Assembly (NCBI RefSeq): GCF_014195535.1 | Contig: NZ_JACIBY010000021.1 | Coordinates: forward strand, 1-64,000 | DNA length: 64,000 nucleotides | From: Runella defluvii | Lineage (GTDB): Bacteria; Bacteroidota; Bacteroidia; Cytophagales; Spirosomataceae | Reading direction: 5' to 3' | Shown here: positions 46,747 through 55,515 of the stretch, piece by piece | Layout: each line of letters opens with the position of its first letter | How positions within the stretch are numbered: the stretch's first letter is position 1 | Translations under genes and position numbers: made by a program | Notes under the pieces: generated by a model | The model's database searches: none | Told to the model about the DNA's origin: nothing | Seen by the model: only the letters and a program-made list of their open reading frames with translations

Positions 46747-48088
46747 AATCTTTGGCATACCAAAAAGGCACCGCTACGTAATCAGTCCACACTTTTTTGG
46801 GCAGGCTGTCCACGTTCATCGTTTTAATGTAAAGCGTATTTCGGCCAATTTTACATTTTTCAGTACTCAAATACGTCCTCAACCCTTTGGTAGTACCCTG
46901 GTCTTCAAAAAACAGCTCCACCGAATCGAAAGTACTATCGTTGAGGGCTATTTTAAAGTACTGATTAAAACACGCAAGCCTACTTTTGTCCACCAACAGC
47001 CGTTGTTTGCGCCTTTTGAGCGTATCAGGAAGCGTCGGTTCTTTACAAATCTTTGCTAAATCAGCGTCAAATACCTTACTGTAATTGATATACAGCTTCA
47101 AAAACGCCCCTTCGACGACGTCCGACTGAATACTTGCGGCTTCTATCCTTTCGTTTTCGGGTCGCAGGTTATCGTAGAAATTGGGGGTTAGTTTGTGTTC
47201 ACTCGTACCTGTAGAGTAAAAATTGCGCGACTCTAGGTGCGTGATGCCGTAATGGGTCAGCATTTTATCTAGGTAAATAGAAAGCGCCAACCCAAAAAAG
47301 AACAACCCAATAAAACTAACCGTAAAATAATATTTTTTCCGAGGGAGGTTGGAGGCAAAGGTGAAGTTGATGTATTGAATAGGCTTATACATACCCATGT
47401 ACAACCACGTACTTTTATCAATGAATTGCATAAGGAGTTTACCAATCACTGGGTGCTCTCGGTATTTCTCATTTGCACTGAGGAGAACAAGTACGAGACT
47501 AGCCACTAAAATAACCTCTCCAACAATGAGCAAAATGGGCTTCGCCTGACTGTAAAACTCAGGAAAAAACGTCTTAATACCCACCGTTCCCGTAAAAATC
47601 AGAAGGTATAACAGGGCGAGCATCAAACTAAATAGCACCAAAACAAAGGCAATGGAGAAAATTTGGCTGCTAAATCGGTCTAAACGAATGATAAAACCAT
47701 CCAACGTCCCAAATTTCTTTTTGTAGGTTTCGGCCAAACTTTTGCTCGTATTGGGGATATTTTCATAGTTGATACCCTGCGGAAACACCGCTCGAAGCCC
47801 GACGATGGCAATCCAAAAAGCGCGAAGTATAAAGTGAACCGCAAACGTAATAATCAGCAAATAGGCGGAGGATTTGGCAAAACTGTAGGCTAACAGCGGA
47901 AATACTTGAGTGACAACGCTACTACTCAGTTGGTAGTTTTCAAAATAGCTTTCGATGGCAGTATCAGTCAATTCGGGGAGAAACGAGGTCGAATAAATAG
48001 CCGCCCCTGACACCACCAACTCTAAATTCCAACTTTGGTTAGATAATTCTTGAATCCAGTTACTTTTTTCGGGAGAAGGGGTTTCCAT
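46745..48088 (-). CDS. Multi-helix membrane protein with C-terminal extracytoplasmic domain, unknown
   Basis: 447 residues. Six or so hydrophobic helices (e.g. LLIITFAVHFILRAFWIAIV, IAFVLVLFSLMLALLYLLIF, PILLIVGEVILVASLVLVLL, FTVSFIGLFFFGLALSIYLD) and a C-terminal soluble part of about 150 residues that ends DYVAVPFWYAKD. No family is recognised. It has no partner in the same direction within 40 bp other than the methyltransferase gene upstream. Confidence 0.75.
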   Translation of the reverse strand: METPSPEKSNWIQELSNQSWNLELVVSGAAIYSTSFLPELTDTAIESYFENYQLSSSVVTQVFPLLAYSFAKSSAYLLIITFAVHFILRAFWIAIVGLRAVFPQGINYENIPNTSKSLAETYKKKFGTLDGFIIRLDRFSSQIFSIAFVLVLFSLMLALLYLLIFTGTVGIKTFFPEFYSQAKPILLIVGEVILVASLVLVLLSANEKYREHPVIGKLLMQFIDKSTWLYMGMYKPIQYINFTFASNLPRKKYYFTVSFIGLFFFGLALSIYLDKMLTHYGITHLESRNFYSTGTSEHKLTPNFYDNLRPENERIEAASIQSDVVEGAFLKLYINYSKVFDADLAKICKEPTLPDTLKRRKQRLLVDKSRLACFNQYFKIALNDSTFDSVELFFEDQGTTKGLRTYLSTEKCKIGRNTLYIKTMNVDSLPKKVWTDYVAVPFWYAKD

Positions 48089-48129
48089 GCAATAGCCAAT
48101 AAAGGTTTAGGTCACAACAAATGTAAAAA

Positions 48130-49302
48130 TTAAATTGGCTTTTTACACACCAAAAGTCGTTTATCTCCATTGGCCAAGGTCGTGGCAAAAATGTACGTAT
48201 GGCCACCTTCTTTGAGTTTAAGCTTTTTGCGTAATTCGTCGGTAGAAAGCGGAAAATTACGCACCGTCAGGTTGGCTTTTCCGTCGGGAAGAAACGGTGC
48301 CAATGCCTTGGCATCTACTTTCACGACGGCCTCCACCCGAAAAATTCGCCCAGGAAAATGCTCAACCAACGTCTCTGACGTGTAAAGGTGGCTGTGGGGC
48401 GCTATTTTTTCCACGCCATACGCATTTGCCACCGACTTAAACGCTCCTGCTTTCAGTATCGAGGCATTGGGCTCGTAAAGGTAGGTCTGTGGGTCGCTCA
48501 GCGTTACGGCTAAAGTTGCCTCATTATTCCACTCAAAATCAAACGTTTGCACCGTGTCATCCGACTTAAAATTAATCGTCCGTACCGTCGGGCTACCCGT
48601 GGGTTGCGCCTTCGACGACAGTTCAAAAAGCAGCTCTTTGCACTCGTTTTCTACCGAAACAACGTGAATGACCGACAGTTGGGGCAAGTCCAGTAAGGTT
48701 TGTTTGAGGTCGAGCAGCGGCGAGGCTTTGATGAGCAATCGCTTGGCTTTTTGCAAAAGAAGCGGCAAGTGAGTCACCACGTCGGGTTCGCAATCGCGCA
48801 GCCCTACCACGCGGCGGTTATCGGCCGAACGACGCGCGGGGTCGAGATAAATCCAATCAAAAACGGTATCGAGCGTTGGTAAAATCTCCAGCGAATTTCC
48901 TTGCAAGCACTGCACGTTTTGATGTCCTAGCACGTCTAAATTATACCTTGCCCGTTCCACCAATTCGGGCTTTTGTTCCACATAAAACACTGACGTACAG
49001 TTTTTAGCAAAAAAAGAAACATCAATCCCCATTCCGCCCGTTGCGTCCATCAGCGTACCCGACACCAACGCCGCTTTGTAACGCCCTGTTGTTTCTGACG
49101 AACTTTGTTCTACCGAAACCGCAGGCGGAAAAATGAGTCGTTCTTCGGCATACCACGAGGGCAGTTTTTGTTTGGCTTTTTGGCGGGCCTCGATTTGGCG
49201 GATTTCAACTTCTCGATTTTTACCGTATTTGAGCAACAGCGCCGCCACCGACGCAGACAGGTGTTCCCGAATAAATTGGCGTTGTTCGTCTGTCAAAGTC
49301 AT
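48130..49302 (-). CDS. PG_1098-like SAM-dependent methyltransferase with THUMP-like domain
   Basis: 390 residues from ATG 49302 (MTLTDEQRQFIREHLS); the frame is open to 49392, but the -7 box at 49338-49345 lies in that stretch. The SAM motif I is LMDATGGMGIDVSFFA, the acidic end of strand 2 FYVEQKP, and the catalytic-type motif DWIYLDPARRSADNRRVVGL. The C-terminal part (FPLSTDELRKKLKLKEGGHT) fits the THUMP-like region. RNA is a likely but unproven substrate. Confidence 0.85.
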   Translation of the reverse strand: MTLTDEQRQFIREHLSASVAALLLKYGKNREVEIRQIEARQKAKQKLPSWYAEERLIFPPAVSVEQSSSETTGRYKAALVSGTLMDATGGMGIDVSFFAKNCTSVFYVEQKPELVERARYNLDVLGHQNVQCLQGNSLEILPTLDTVFDWIYLDPARRSADNRRVVGLRDCEPDVVTHLPLLLQKAKRLLIKASPLLDLKQTLLDLPQLSVIHVVSVENECKELLFELSSKAQPTGSPTVRTINFKSDDTVQTFDFEWNNEATLAVTLSDPQTYLYEPNASILKAGAFKSVANAYGVEKIAPHSHLYTSETLVEHFPGRIFRVEAVVKVDAKALAPFLPDGKANLTVRNFPLSTDELRKKLKLKEGGHTYIFATTLANGDKRLLVCKKPI

Positions 49303-49337
49303 TGTAGAAATACCCGCTTTAGATGTTTGCAAAGGCA

Positions 49338-49345
49338 CAAAAGTA
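49338..49345 (-). promoter_or_regulatory. -7 box of the methyltransferase gene
   Basis: Minus strand TACTTTTG, perfect TAnnTTTG, 35 bp before ATG 49302. It decides the start. Confidence 0.65.
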
Positions 49346-49439
49346 AGCATACAAGTGGCAGTATGTCTATCAGGAACGTCATTAAAGCACAAACCCCTAG
49401 TTGACTCATACCGATTACTACGGCTACGAGTTAACTAGG

Positions 49440-49740
49440 GTGCATTCTGAGTTAAAAACTAACGTTGGACAATGAGTTACAAAAGCTACCCTTTTTTATT
49501 CCAAAAGTAAAGAGCCCCAAGCCTAAAATTCCTCAAACAGCCCAATCAAAGTAATCCGTACTTTGGGGCGAGATTTTGACAACGTAGGCATTATAATACA
49601 GTTCTCAATCAGTTTATCTGCATTATTTTCGAAGCAGATGTCAGTTTCCACTTTAATAACTTTTTTCTTGGAAACCATTCCTTCTACAGGTTGAATGTAT
49701 AATCAATGACGAAGGCAGAACCTCTGCATTAGTAATGATA
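49440..49740 (-). other. Gap with a possible gene remnant
   Basis: The minus strand has a short frame from ATG 49680 to a TAG near 49527 (MVSKKKVIKVETDICFENNA ... RITLIGLFEEF, 51 codons). Protein-like pieces in other frames occur just upstream (FVIDYTFNL), which suggests a frameshifted remnant. No family is recognised. Confidence 0.3.
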
Positions 49741-51038
49741 TCAATCAGTAACCCATACTGCTAGAATTTGGGGTAAGTTATCTATATACTTGTACTCTAA
49801 TCTTACTCTTTTTCCATTCATGAATGAATCCTTCAAAATATCAACCATTCTTAATTCCATTGACTTATCTTGAGCGTTCTTTAATGGTATGAAGAAAAAT
49901 TCTGGATTTGAAACACCATCTAACCAAACTAAAAACTGCTCTTTTTCCGGAGGTGGCATTCCTATGATGTCATTATTTGCAAGTACTCTTGTTTGAATTC
50001 TTTTTATTTTCCTATATGGCTGTTCTGTAAGTAATGATATTGGCAGCGAATTTATTAAAGGGTTTGTTCTCCAATGTATAGTTCTAACTGAACCTCTTAT
50101 AGAAAAGGTAAGAAAATTAAACTTGTTATTTAAATTATTTGGCAAATAATTATATGAATTTACATCATTAGGATTTCTTGCATAATCATAAATGCCAAAT
50201 GGATCAATCAAATAATATAATTCTGGAATCTGTACATTATTAACTACTCCTTTTGGACCTTTAAGGGCAACTCCAAAATGTAAATGGGCACCATTTCCTC
50301 TTGCTATCTTACCAATTTTTTGTCCTCTTTTTATGAGATAGCCATCCTGAAAGTTAATAATACTTGAAGGTTCAAGGTGTTGATAAACCGTAAGAAATTC
50401 TTTATTATTTGAAGATTTATGAGATAAAACAACGCAACTATCACTTTTACTTTTCAAAATTCCATCTTGGGCAGCACAAACATCAAAGTCTCCAGATAAA
50501 GTTTTAGGCATAAAATCAGTTCCTGCATGATATTTTATGACATCAGAAGTCCTAATCCAAGCCCTTCCTTTGTCACCTAATTGTATAGAATCAGTATAAA
50601 ATGGCAGTGTTAAATCAAGTGATGTACCATTACCCAAAGGGTGATCCAAAAATTTCGACAAATTATTTCCAATGGGTAAGTTATACTTCGTTCCTTCAAT
50701 TTGGTAGGCAAATGGTTGATATTGAAACGTTATACCATTTATTCTTCCATCTACTTTATCAACAAGATTTCTTCCATTTGGTAATAATCTATTTGGGTCA
50801 TCCCCAAGTAGAAGTGACAATAATGATAAGTTTTTTTGAAGAGACCCCCCCCGAATTTTTCGTCAAAATATCCATAAAACTGCGTACCGTTTGAGTTTGG
50901 TGATGATACAAAATAATATTGGCTAATCGGTGGATTTTGTGAAAAAGACCTCGTTCCATAAAAGATAAATAATAAGATAAGACATACTGACTTAGAAAAA
51001 CAGGGTGTGAAATTATATTTTATTCTTAAACTTTCCAT
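49741..51038 (-). pseudogene. M23-family (LytM) peptidase gene broken at a G8 tract
   Basis: From ATG 51038 the protein MESLRIKYNFTPCFSKSVCL (signal peptide ending RSFSQ) reads to FDEKFGG. There, eight consecutive G on the minus strand (C8 at 50845-50852) shift the frame. With one G fewer the frame continues as VSSKKLSLLSLLLGDDPNRL through to the stop at 49741, about 430 residues in all. The LytM domain is intact: zinc motif YHAGTDF, then YQHLEPSS...KIGKIARGNGAHLHFGVALK. It is either a true frameshift, a switchable (phase-variable) tract, or a sequencing error. Expected role: secreted peptidoglycan or protein endopeptidase. Confidence 0.75.
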
Positions 51039-51257
51039 TGTACACCTAATTTCTAGGTCGCTTTGACGAAGCAATAGCAGCCCTACTATGCCGAGACCAG
51101 CATTAAGAACACCAATAAACCGAAAGATGGACACTAGGAAGAGATTCGTAGCACCTCCCCCAAAATAGTCTGTCGCTAATGTGGGAACGAAAAGCACAAA
51201 CAAGCCGAGGGCTAATGAATAGAGCGAGACAATGAAAATAAAGGTAGAACGAGACAT
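51039..51257 (-). pseudogene. N-terminal fragment of a small membrane protein, fused in frame to the M23 gene
   Basis: MSRSTFIFIVSLYSLALGLF...VGLLLLRQSDLEIR (73 codons) has two or three hydrophobic helices like the start of a DUF4345-like membrane protein. It has no stop but runs straight into the M23 start codon in the same frame. This looks like the 5' end of a gene whose remainder was replaced. Confidence 0.4.
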
Positions 51258-51410
51258 AGTAGAAGGCGATTAAGTTTAATAATCACAAAACTGAGAAAAT
51301 TGCCTCGCATTGTTCCTCATGGTTTTCTATGAAATCATCTCATGGAAAACCATGATTTTTGAGACAAAGGCAAGCAACTCTTCCGAGCTAACTTACGTCG
51401 CCCTCCATAT

Positions 51411-51438
51411 CTCCTCAAAATTCCCTAATTTTGCACTC
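51411..51438. repeat. 28-bp direct repeat, left copy (contains a -7 box)
   Basis: Begins CTCCTCAAAATTCCC and ends TTTTGCACTC; identical to 53568-53595. It contains TAATTTTG (51426-51433), a perfect TAnnTTTG, so it brings a promoter to the CcbP-like gene 33 bp downstream. Confidence 0.9.
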
Positions 51439-51465
51439 GCTTGGGACAGCCTGACCCTCCGCGCT

Positions 51466-51954
51466 ATGCCCAAGCAGTTTGTAGAAGAAAGCATCCGCGA
51501 CGGCTTGGATTTTGCAGAAATGACCCTATTTGCAGATGAAGTGGAGTTGGTCGAAGCACGAGATAATCCGCAAGATAGCAACGAGGTTATTCAAGCATTA
51601 GAATCCGAAAACAGCTGGGCCGACTTGGAAGAACAGGGAAAACGTATTCAAGCTGTCGAGGATGCCTGTGAACATGACTTCGCCCTCGTAGAACATTGGT
51701 TCGAATACTTAGAAAACAATGTCGAGCTACCCGTAAAAGCCCAGTACATCGGCAATTCAAACCGAAACCTTCGCTTCGGGGCAGAAATTTTAATCAACGG
51801 TTTTGCGGATGCTGACGACCATTACGGGCTGATTGGTTCGGCTATTTACCAAAAACGTTGGCTGCAAGTGCCCCTCTGCGACTTGAAAGTTCTCGAAAGT
51901 AGTAAAAAGACAGAGGCTTTGGAGGACTATATCGTTTGGTTTGCTAATCACTAA
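51466..51954 (+). CDS. CcbP-like calcium-binding protein
   Basis: 162 residues from ATG 51466 (MPKQFVEESIRDGLDFAEMT). The frame is open back to 51310, but that part includes the promoter repeat and is not coding. Acidic throughout (ADEVELVEARDNPQDSNEVI). The C-terminal part ELPVKAQYIG...INGFADADDHYGLIGSAI, WLQVPLCDLKVLESS, DYIVWFANH fits the CcbP family of calcium-binding proteins described from cyanobacteria. Probably cytoplasmic. It lies with the AAA ATPase between two 28-bp direct repeats. Confidence 0.72.
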   Translation: MPKQFVEESIRDGLDFAEMTLFADEVELVEARDNPQDSNEVIQALESENSWADLEEQGKRIQAVEDACEHDFALVEHWFEYLENNVELPVKAQYIGNSNRNLRFGAEILINGFADADDHYGLIGSAIYQKRWLQVPLCDLKVLESSKKTEALEDYIVWFANH

Positions 51955-51976
51955 TCGGCACAAATATGGGATACGT

Positions 51977-52084
51977 CGCTCAAACGCACTTGTTTTGTAT
52001 AGTTTGAGCGAAATATAAGATTGTATAATTCGCTCAAACGTGCTTATTTTGTACTGTTTAAGCGAAATATAATCTGAAATAGGT
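51977..52084. repeat. Two tandem 54-bp hairpin repeats ending at the ATPase start codon
   Basis: Unit 1 (51977-52030) and unit 2 (52031-52084) each begin CGCTCAAACG and contain GTTTGAGCG or GTTTAAGCG 16 bp later, followed by AAATATAA. Arms: 51977-51985 with 52002-52010, and 52031-52039 with 52056-52064. The second unit ends at the base before ATG 52085, so this is the full leader of the ATPase gene. Confidence 0.9.
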
Positions 52085-53527
52085 ATGCAAGAGGCTATTA
52101 TTGGGCGAAAAGCCGAACTCCAACTACTGCAAACAGCACTGCTTTCATCCAAAGCTGAACTGATAGCCGTTACGGGTCGGCGGCGCATCGGAAAAACGTT
52201 TTTGATTACCCAAGCTTATCGTGAGCATCTTGTTTTTGAGATGATAGGTACGCAAAATGGCTTGTTGCAGACGCAATTAGAAAATTTTGCCGATCAATTA
52301 AGCCTATTTTCTCAATCCAAATTTCCGATTAAACCCCCACAAACTTGGGCAGAAGCGTTTCGTTTATTGCGGGATTATTTACAAACCATCGTCAATCCTG
52401 ATAGCAAAAAAGTTGTTTTTTTGGATGAAGTGCCTTGGTTGGCAGGGCCCAAATCAGGCTTTTTAGAGGCATTTGGTTATTTTTGGAATAGTTGGGCTTC
52501 TCGGCAAAATCTCGTAGTAGCTATCTGTGGCTCAGCCACCTCCTGGATTATTCAGAAAGTAGTAAACGATACAGGTGGGCTACACAATCGTATCACCAAA
52601 CACCTACATTTGATGCCCTTTACATTGGCCGAAACCAAAGAATACTTGCAAAGCATCGGCGTGTTTTATGACCATTATCAGATAGTACAGCTCTATATGG
52701 CCATGGGCGGTGTGCCACATTATCTGCAAGAGATTGATGGCTCAAAAAGTGTGGTTCAAAATATCGACACCCTTTGTTTTGCAGACAATGGACTACTCAA
52801 ATCGGAATTTAATCGGCTCTATTCTTCTTTATTTCCACATGCCGATAAACATATTTTAATGGTGCGGACACTGGCCGAAAAAAGGCGAGGAATGACCCGC
52901 ACCGAACTCCTCGAAGCCAGTAAATTGACCAATGGAGGAGGTTTCACCACTACACTCAACGAACTTATCCAGTCGGGCTTTATCAGTGAAACCTATCCCT
53001 TTGGCAAAACACAAAAAGATAAATTGTACCGCTTATCGGACGAGTACTCTGTTTTTTATCTTCAATTTATCGAAAAGAACCAACAGCAAGGCAAAAACCT
53101 GTGGCAATACCTCAGCCAAACTCCTGCCTACAAAATCTGGTCGGGCTTTGCGTTTGAAAGCTTGTGTTTGAAACATATAGAGCAAATCAAATGGGCGCTT
53201 AGCATTGCAGGGATTTTCTCGACGGTTTCTTCTTTTTACCAAAAAGGAACAAGCCAAGAAGAAGGCGTACAGATTGATATGGTACTTGACCGCAACGACC
53301 ACACCGTCAATCTTTTTGAGATGAAGTTTTACAACCAGCCCTTTACGCTGACCAAAGAGTATGCCGAGCAGCTTCGCCAAAAAATGTGGCGATTTCAACA
53401 AATCACTAAGACCAAAAAGCAGGTCAATTGGGTGGTGATGAGCACTTTTGGCTTGATTCAAAATCAATATGCAAGCGGACTGATTACTAACAGCCTCACT
53501 ATTGATGACTTATTTTTTATGAGGTAG
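52085..53527 (+). CDS. AAA ATPase with DUF234-type C-terminal domain
   Basis: 480 residues. N-terminal ATPase domain (PF01637-like, about 1-230): MQEAIIGRKAELQLLQTALL, Walker A GRRRIGKTFLITQ (AVTGRRRIGKTF), Walker B KVVFLDEVPWL, sensor VVAICGSATSWI. Middle winged-helix part (MTRTELLEASKLTNGGGFTT, LIQSGFISE). The C-terminal DUF234 nuclease-like part has GVQIDMVLDRNDHTVNLFEM KF-type D...E-x-K residues of a PD-(D/E)XK fold. These 'archaeal-type' ATPases are widespread and of unknown role, often on mobile or laterally moved segments. Repeat hairpins directly upstream suggest autoregulation. Confidence 0.88.
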   Translation: MQEAIIGRKAELQLLQTALLSSKAELIAVTGRRRIGKTFLITQAYREHLVFEMIGTQNGLLQTQLENFADQLSLFSQSKFPIKPPQTWAEAFRLLRDYLQTIVNPDSKKVVFLDEVPWLAGPKSGFLEAFGYFWNSWASRQNLVVAICGSATSWIIQKVVNDTGGLHNRITKHLHLMPFTLAETKEYLQSIGVFYDHYQIVQLYMAMGGVPHYLQEIDGSKSVVQNIDTLCFADNGLLKSEFNRLYSSLFPHADKHILMVRTLAEKRRGMTRTELLEASKLTNGGGFTTTLNELIQSGFISETYPFGKTQKDKLYRLSDEYSVFYLQFIEKNQQQGKNLWQYLSQTPAYKIWSGFAFESLCLKHIEQIKWALSIAGIFSTVSSFYQKGTSQEEGVQIDMVLDRNDHTVNLFEMKFYNQPFTLTKEYAEQLRQKMWRFQQITKTKKQVNWVVMSTFGLIQNQYASGLITNSLTIDDLFFMR

Positions 53528-53567
53528 TGGCACATACACATCACAGCCTTGTCCCCCCGATGGCCTT

Positions 53568-53595
53568 CTCCTCAAAATTCCCTAATTTTGCACTC
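53568..53595. repeat. 28-bp direct repeat, right copy (promoter of the U32 gene)
   Basis: Same 28 bases as 51411-51438, including TAATTTTG (53583-53590), a perfect -7 box 31 bp before ATG 53622. This is probably the original copy belonging to the U32 gene. Confidence 0.9.
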
Positions 53596-53621
53596 CATTC
53601 TTACAACGGATAGATATTCAG

Positions 53622-55514
53622 ATGAAAAAGAAAGTTGAGATTCTTGCTCCTGCCAAAAACCTGTACCAAGGAATGGCCGCTATCAATGCAGGGGCAGATG
53701 CTGTATATATTGGCGCACCGCAGTTTGGCGCCCGAACCAATGCCACCAACTCGGTCGAGGACATCGCTGACATGGTGCGCTACGCCCATCTTTTCAAGGC
53801 AAAGGTGTTTGTCGTTATCAATACCATTTTGTACGACGAAGAACTGGCCACTTGCCAAAAACTGATTCACGAATTGTACAAAATAGGCGTGGATGCACTC
53901 ATCATCCAAGACATGGCTATCTTGGAAATGGACTTGCCGCCCATCGTGATTCACGCCAGTACGCAGGCCAACAACCGCGACGCCAAACACGTCAAATTTT
54001 TAGCCGATGCAGGCATGAAACGCGCCGTATTGGCCAGAGAACTCAACTTGGACCAAATCCGCGAAATCAGCGAAGCGACCGACGTCGAATTGGAGTTCTT
54101 TGTGTCGGGGGCGTTGTGCGTGTCGTTTAGCGGAAACTGTTACATGAGCGTGGCCAACGGCGAGCGAAGCGCCAACCGTGGTTCTTGCGCCCAAAACTGC
54201 CGTTTGCCTTACCAACTCATTGACGGCAAGGGCGAAACGTTGATTTCCAATAGCCATTTATTGTCCATCAAAGACTTGGATTTGAGCGACCAACTGCCCA
54301 ATTTGATTGAGGCGGGTATCACTTCCTTCAAAATCGAAGGGCGTTTGAAAGACATCGTTTATGTAAAAAATAACACGTCGTTTCTCCGTCAAAAATTAGA
54401 CGCATTTTTAGCCGAAAACGGCGACAAGTACGAAAAAGCCTCTTCGGGCCGCACGTTCTACAACTTTGAACCCCAAATGGACCGAAGTTTCAACCGAGGT
54501 TATACCGATTATTTTGTCAATAAGAGAAAGGAGAAAATTGGTTCGTGGGAAAGCCCGAAATCGCAAGGGCAGTACATTGGCAAACTGTTGGAAATCAAAG
54601 GAAAAGGCTACGTCATTGAGAACTTTGAAGAACTCAACAACGGCGACGGCCTTTATTTTATCAACGAAGAAGGCGTAGCCGACGGGGTTCAAATCAACGT
54701 GATTTTCAATAACCTCGTCATTCCAAACACCTTCAAGCCGCTTCCTGTGGGAACGGTCATTTATCGAAATTCGGATTCGGAGTTCAATAAAATGGTGGAA
54801 AAAGAAAACAGCGCTGTGCGCAAAATTGGCGTTTCGCTGTATTTTTCTGAAACCGCCGACGGCTTTCAGCTACTCGCCATCGACGAAGACGGCCACCAAC
54901 ACAGCTCGACGCTCACCATCGCCAAAGAACTAGCGAGAACGGAAGAGTCGGTGATTCCGAACATCAAAAAGAACTTGGCAAAAACAGGCAATACGCCTTT
55001 TGAGGTGGACACGATGGAAGTGGAATTTAGCCAAAACTGGTTTTTACCTACGTCAAAAGTCAACGAAATCCGCCGCGAAGTACTTGAAGAATTGGCCGAG
55101 ATTCGGGTGCGTGATTACCACCGCGAAACGTTTCAAATCGAAAAAACAAACCACCCCTACCCCGTTCAAAAGCTTGATTTTATGTATAATGTGGCCAATC
55201 ACATGGCACGGGAGTTTTACCAACGTCATGGCGTGACGGAAATCGAAAAAGCATTTGAATTGCAATGGGACCCAGGCAAATCGCGGGTGATGACCACCAA
55301 GTACTGCGTCAAGTACGAGTTGGGCAAATGTGCGCGGTTCCAACGGGCGACCATGGGCGAAAAACTGACCGAGCCACTCACCCTAAAACACGGCGAAGTG
55401 GAGTACAAATTGCGGTTCAATTGTAAGCCCTGCGAAATGGAGATTTGGGAAAAAGATGCCGAATTGGAATACGAGGACGAAGACCAACAATTGGGCTACA
55501 TCGAGAAATGGTAA
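53622..55514 (+). CDS. U32 peptidase-family protein (RlhA-type RNA hydroxylation)
   Basis: 630 residues. U32 domain: KVEILAPAKNLYQGMAAINA, GADAVYIGAPQFGARTNATN, HASTQANNRD. The cysteine set of the U32 signature is present in SGALCVSFSGNCYMSVANGE and RGSCAQNCRLPY, and EGRLKDIVYV follows. A large C-terminal extension follows, with more cysteines (YCVKYELGKCARF; FNCKPCEM). Family knowledge: U32 members such as RlhA and TrhP install hydroxyl groups in rRNA or tRNA and bear an Fe-S cluster, so the 'peptidase' name is historical. Ends 1 bp from the convergent regulator stop. Confidence 0.9.
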   Translation: MKKKVEILAPAKNLYQGMAAINAGADAVYIGAPQFGARTNATNSVEDIADMVRYAHLFKAKVFVVINTILYDEELATCQKLIHELYKIGVDALIIQDMAILEMDLPPIVIHASTQANNRDAKHVKFLADAGMKRAVLARELNLDQIREISEATDVELEFFVSGALCVSFSGNCYMSVANGERSANRGSCAQNCRLPYQLIDGKGETLISNSHLLSIKDLDLSDQLPNLIEAGITSFKIEGRLKDIVYVKNNTSFLRQKLDAFLAENGDKYEKASSGRTFYNFEPQMDRSFNRGYTDYFVNKRKEKIGSWESPKSQGQYIGKLLEIKGKGYVIENFEELNNGDGLYFINEEGVADGVQINVIFNNLVIPNTFKPLPVGTVIYRNSDSEFNKMVEKENSAVRKIGVSLYFSETADGFQLLAIDEDGHQHSSTLTIAKELARTEESVIPNIKKNLAKTGNTPFEVDTMEVEFSQNWFLPTSKVNEIRREVLEELAEIRVRDYHRETFQIEKTNHPYPVQKLDFMYNVANHMAREFYQRHGVTEIEKAFELQWDPGKSRVMTTKYCVKYELGKCARFQRATMGEKLTEPLTLKHGEVEYKLRFNCKPCEMEIWEKDAELEYEDEDQQLGYIEKW

Positions 55515-55515
55515 A

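Noticed and set aside
51310-51465. N-terminal extension of the CcbP-like protein
   Set aside because: It contains the 28-bp repeat with a -7 box, which also occurs as noncoding promoter DNA before the U32 gene.
51411-53595. The CcbP-like/AAA ATPase segment as an antiviral defence system
   Set aside because: No known defence domain set is present; DUF234-type ATPases have no established defence role, so only the mobile-module idea is kept.
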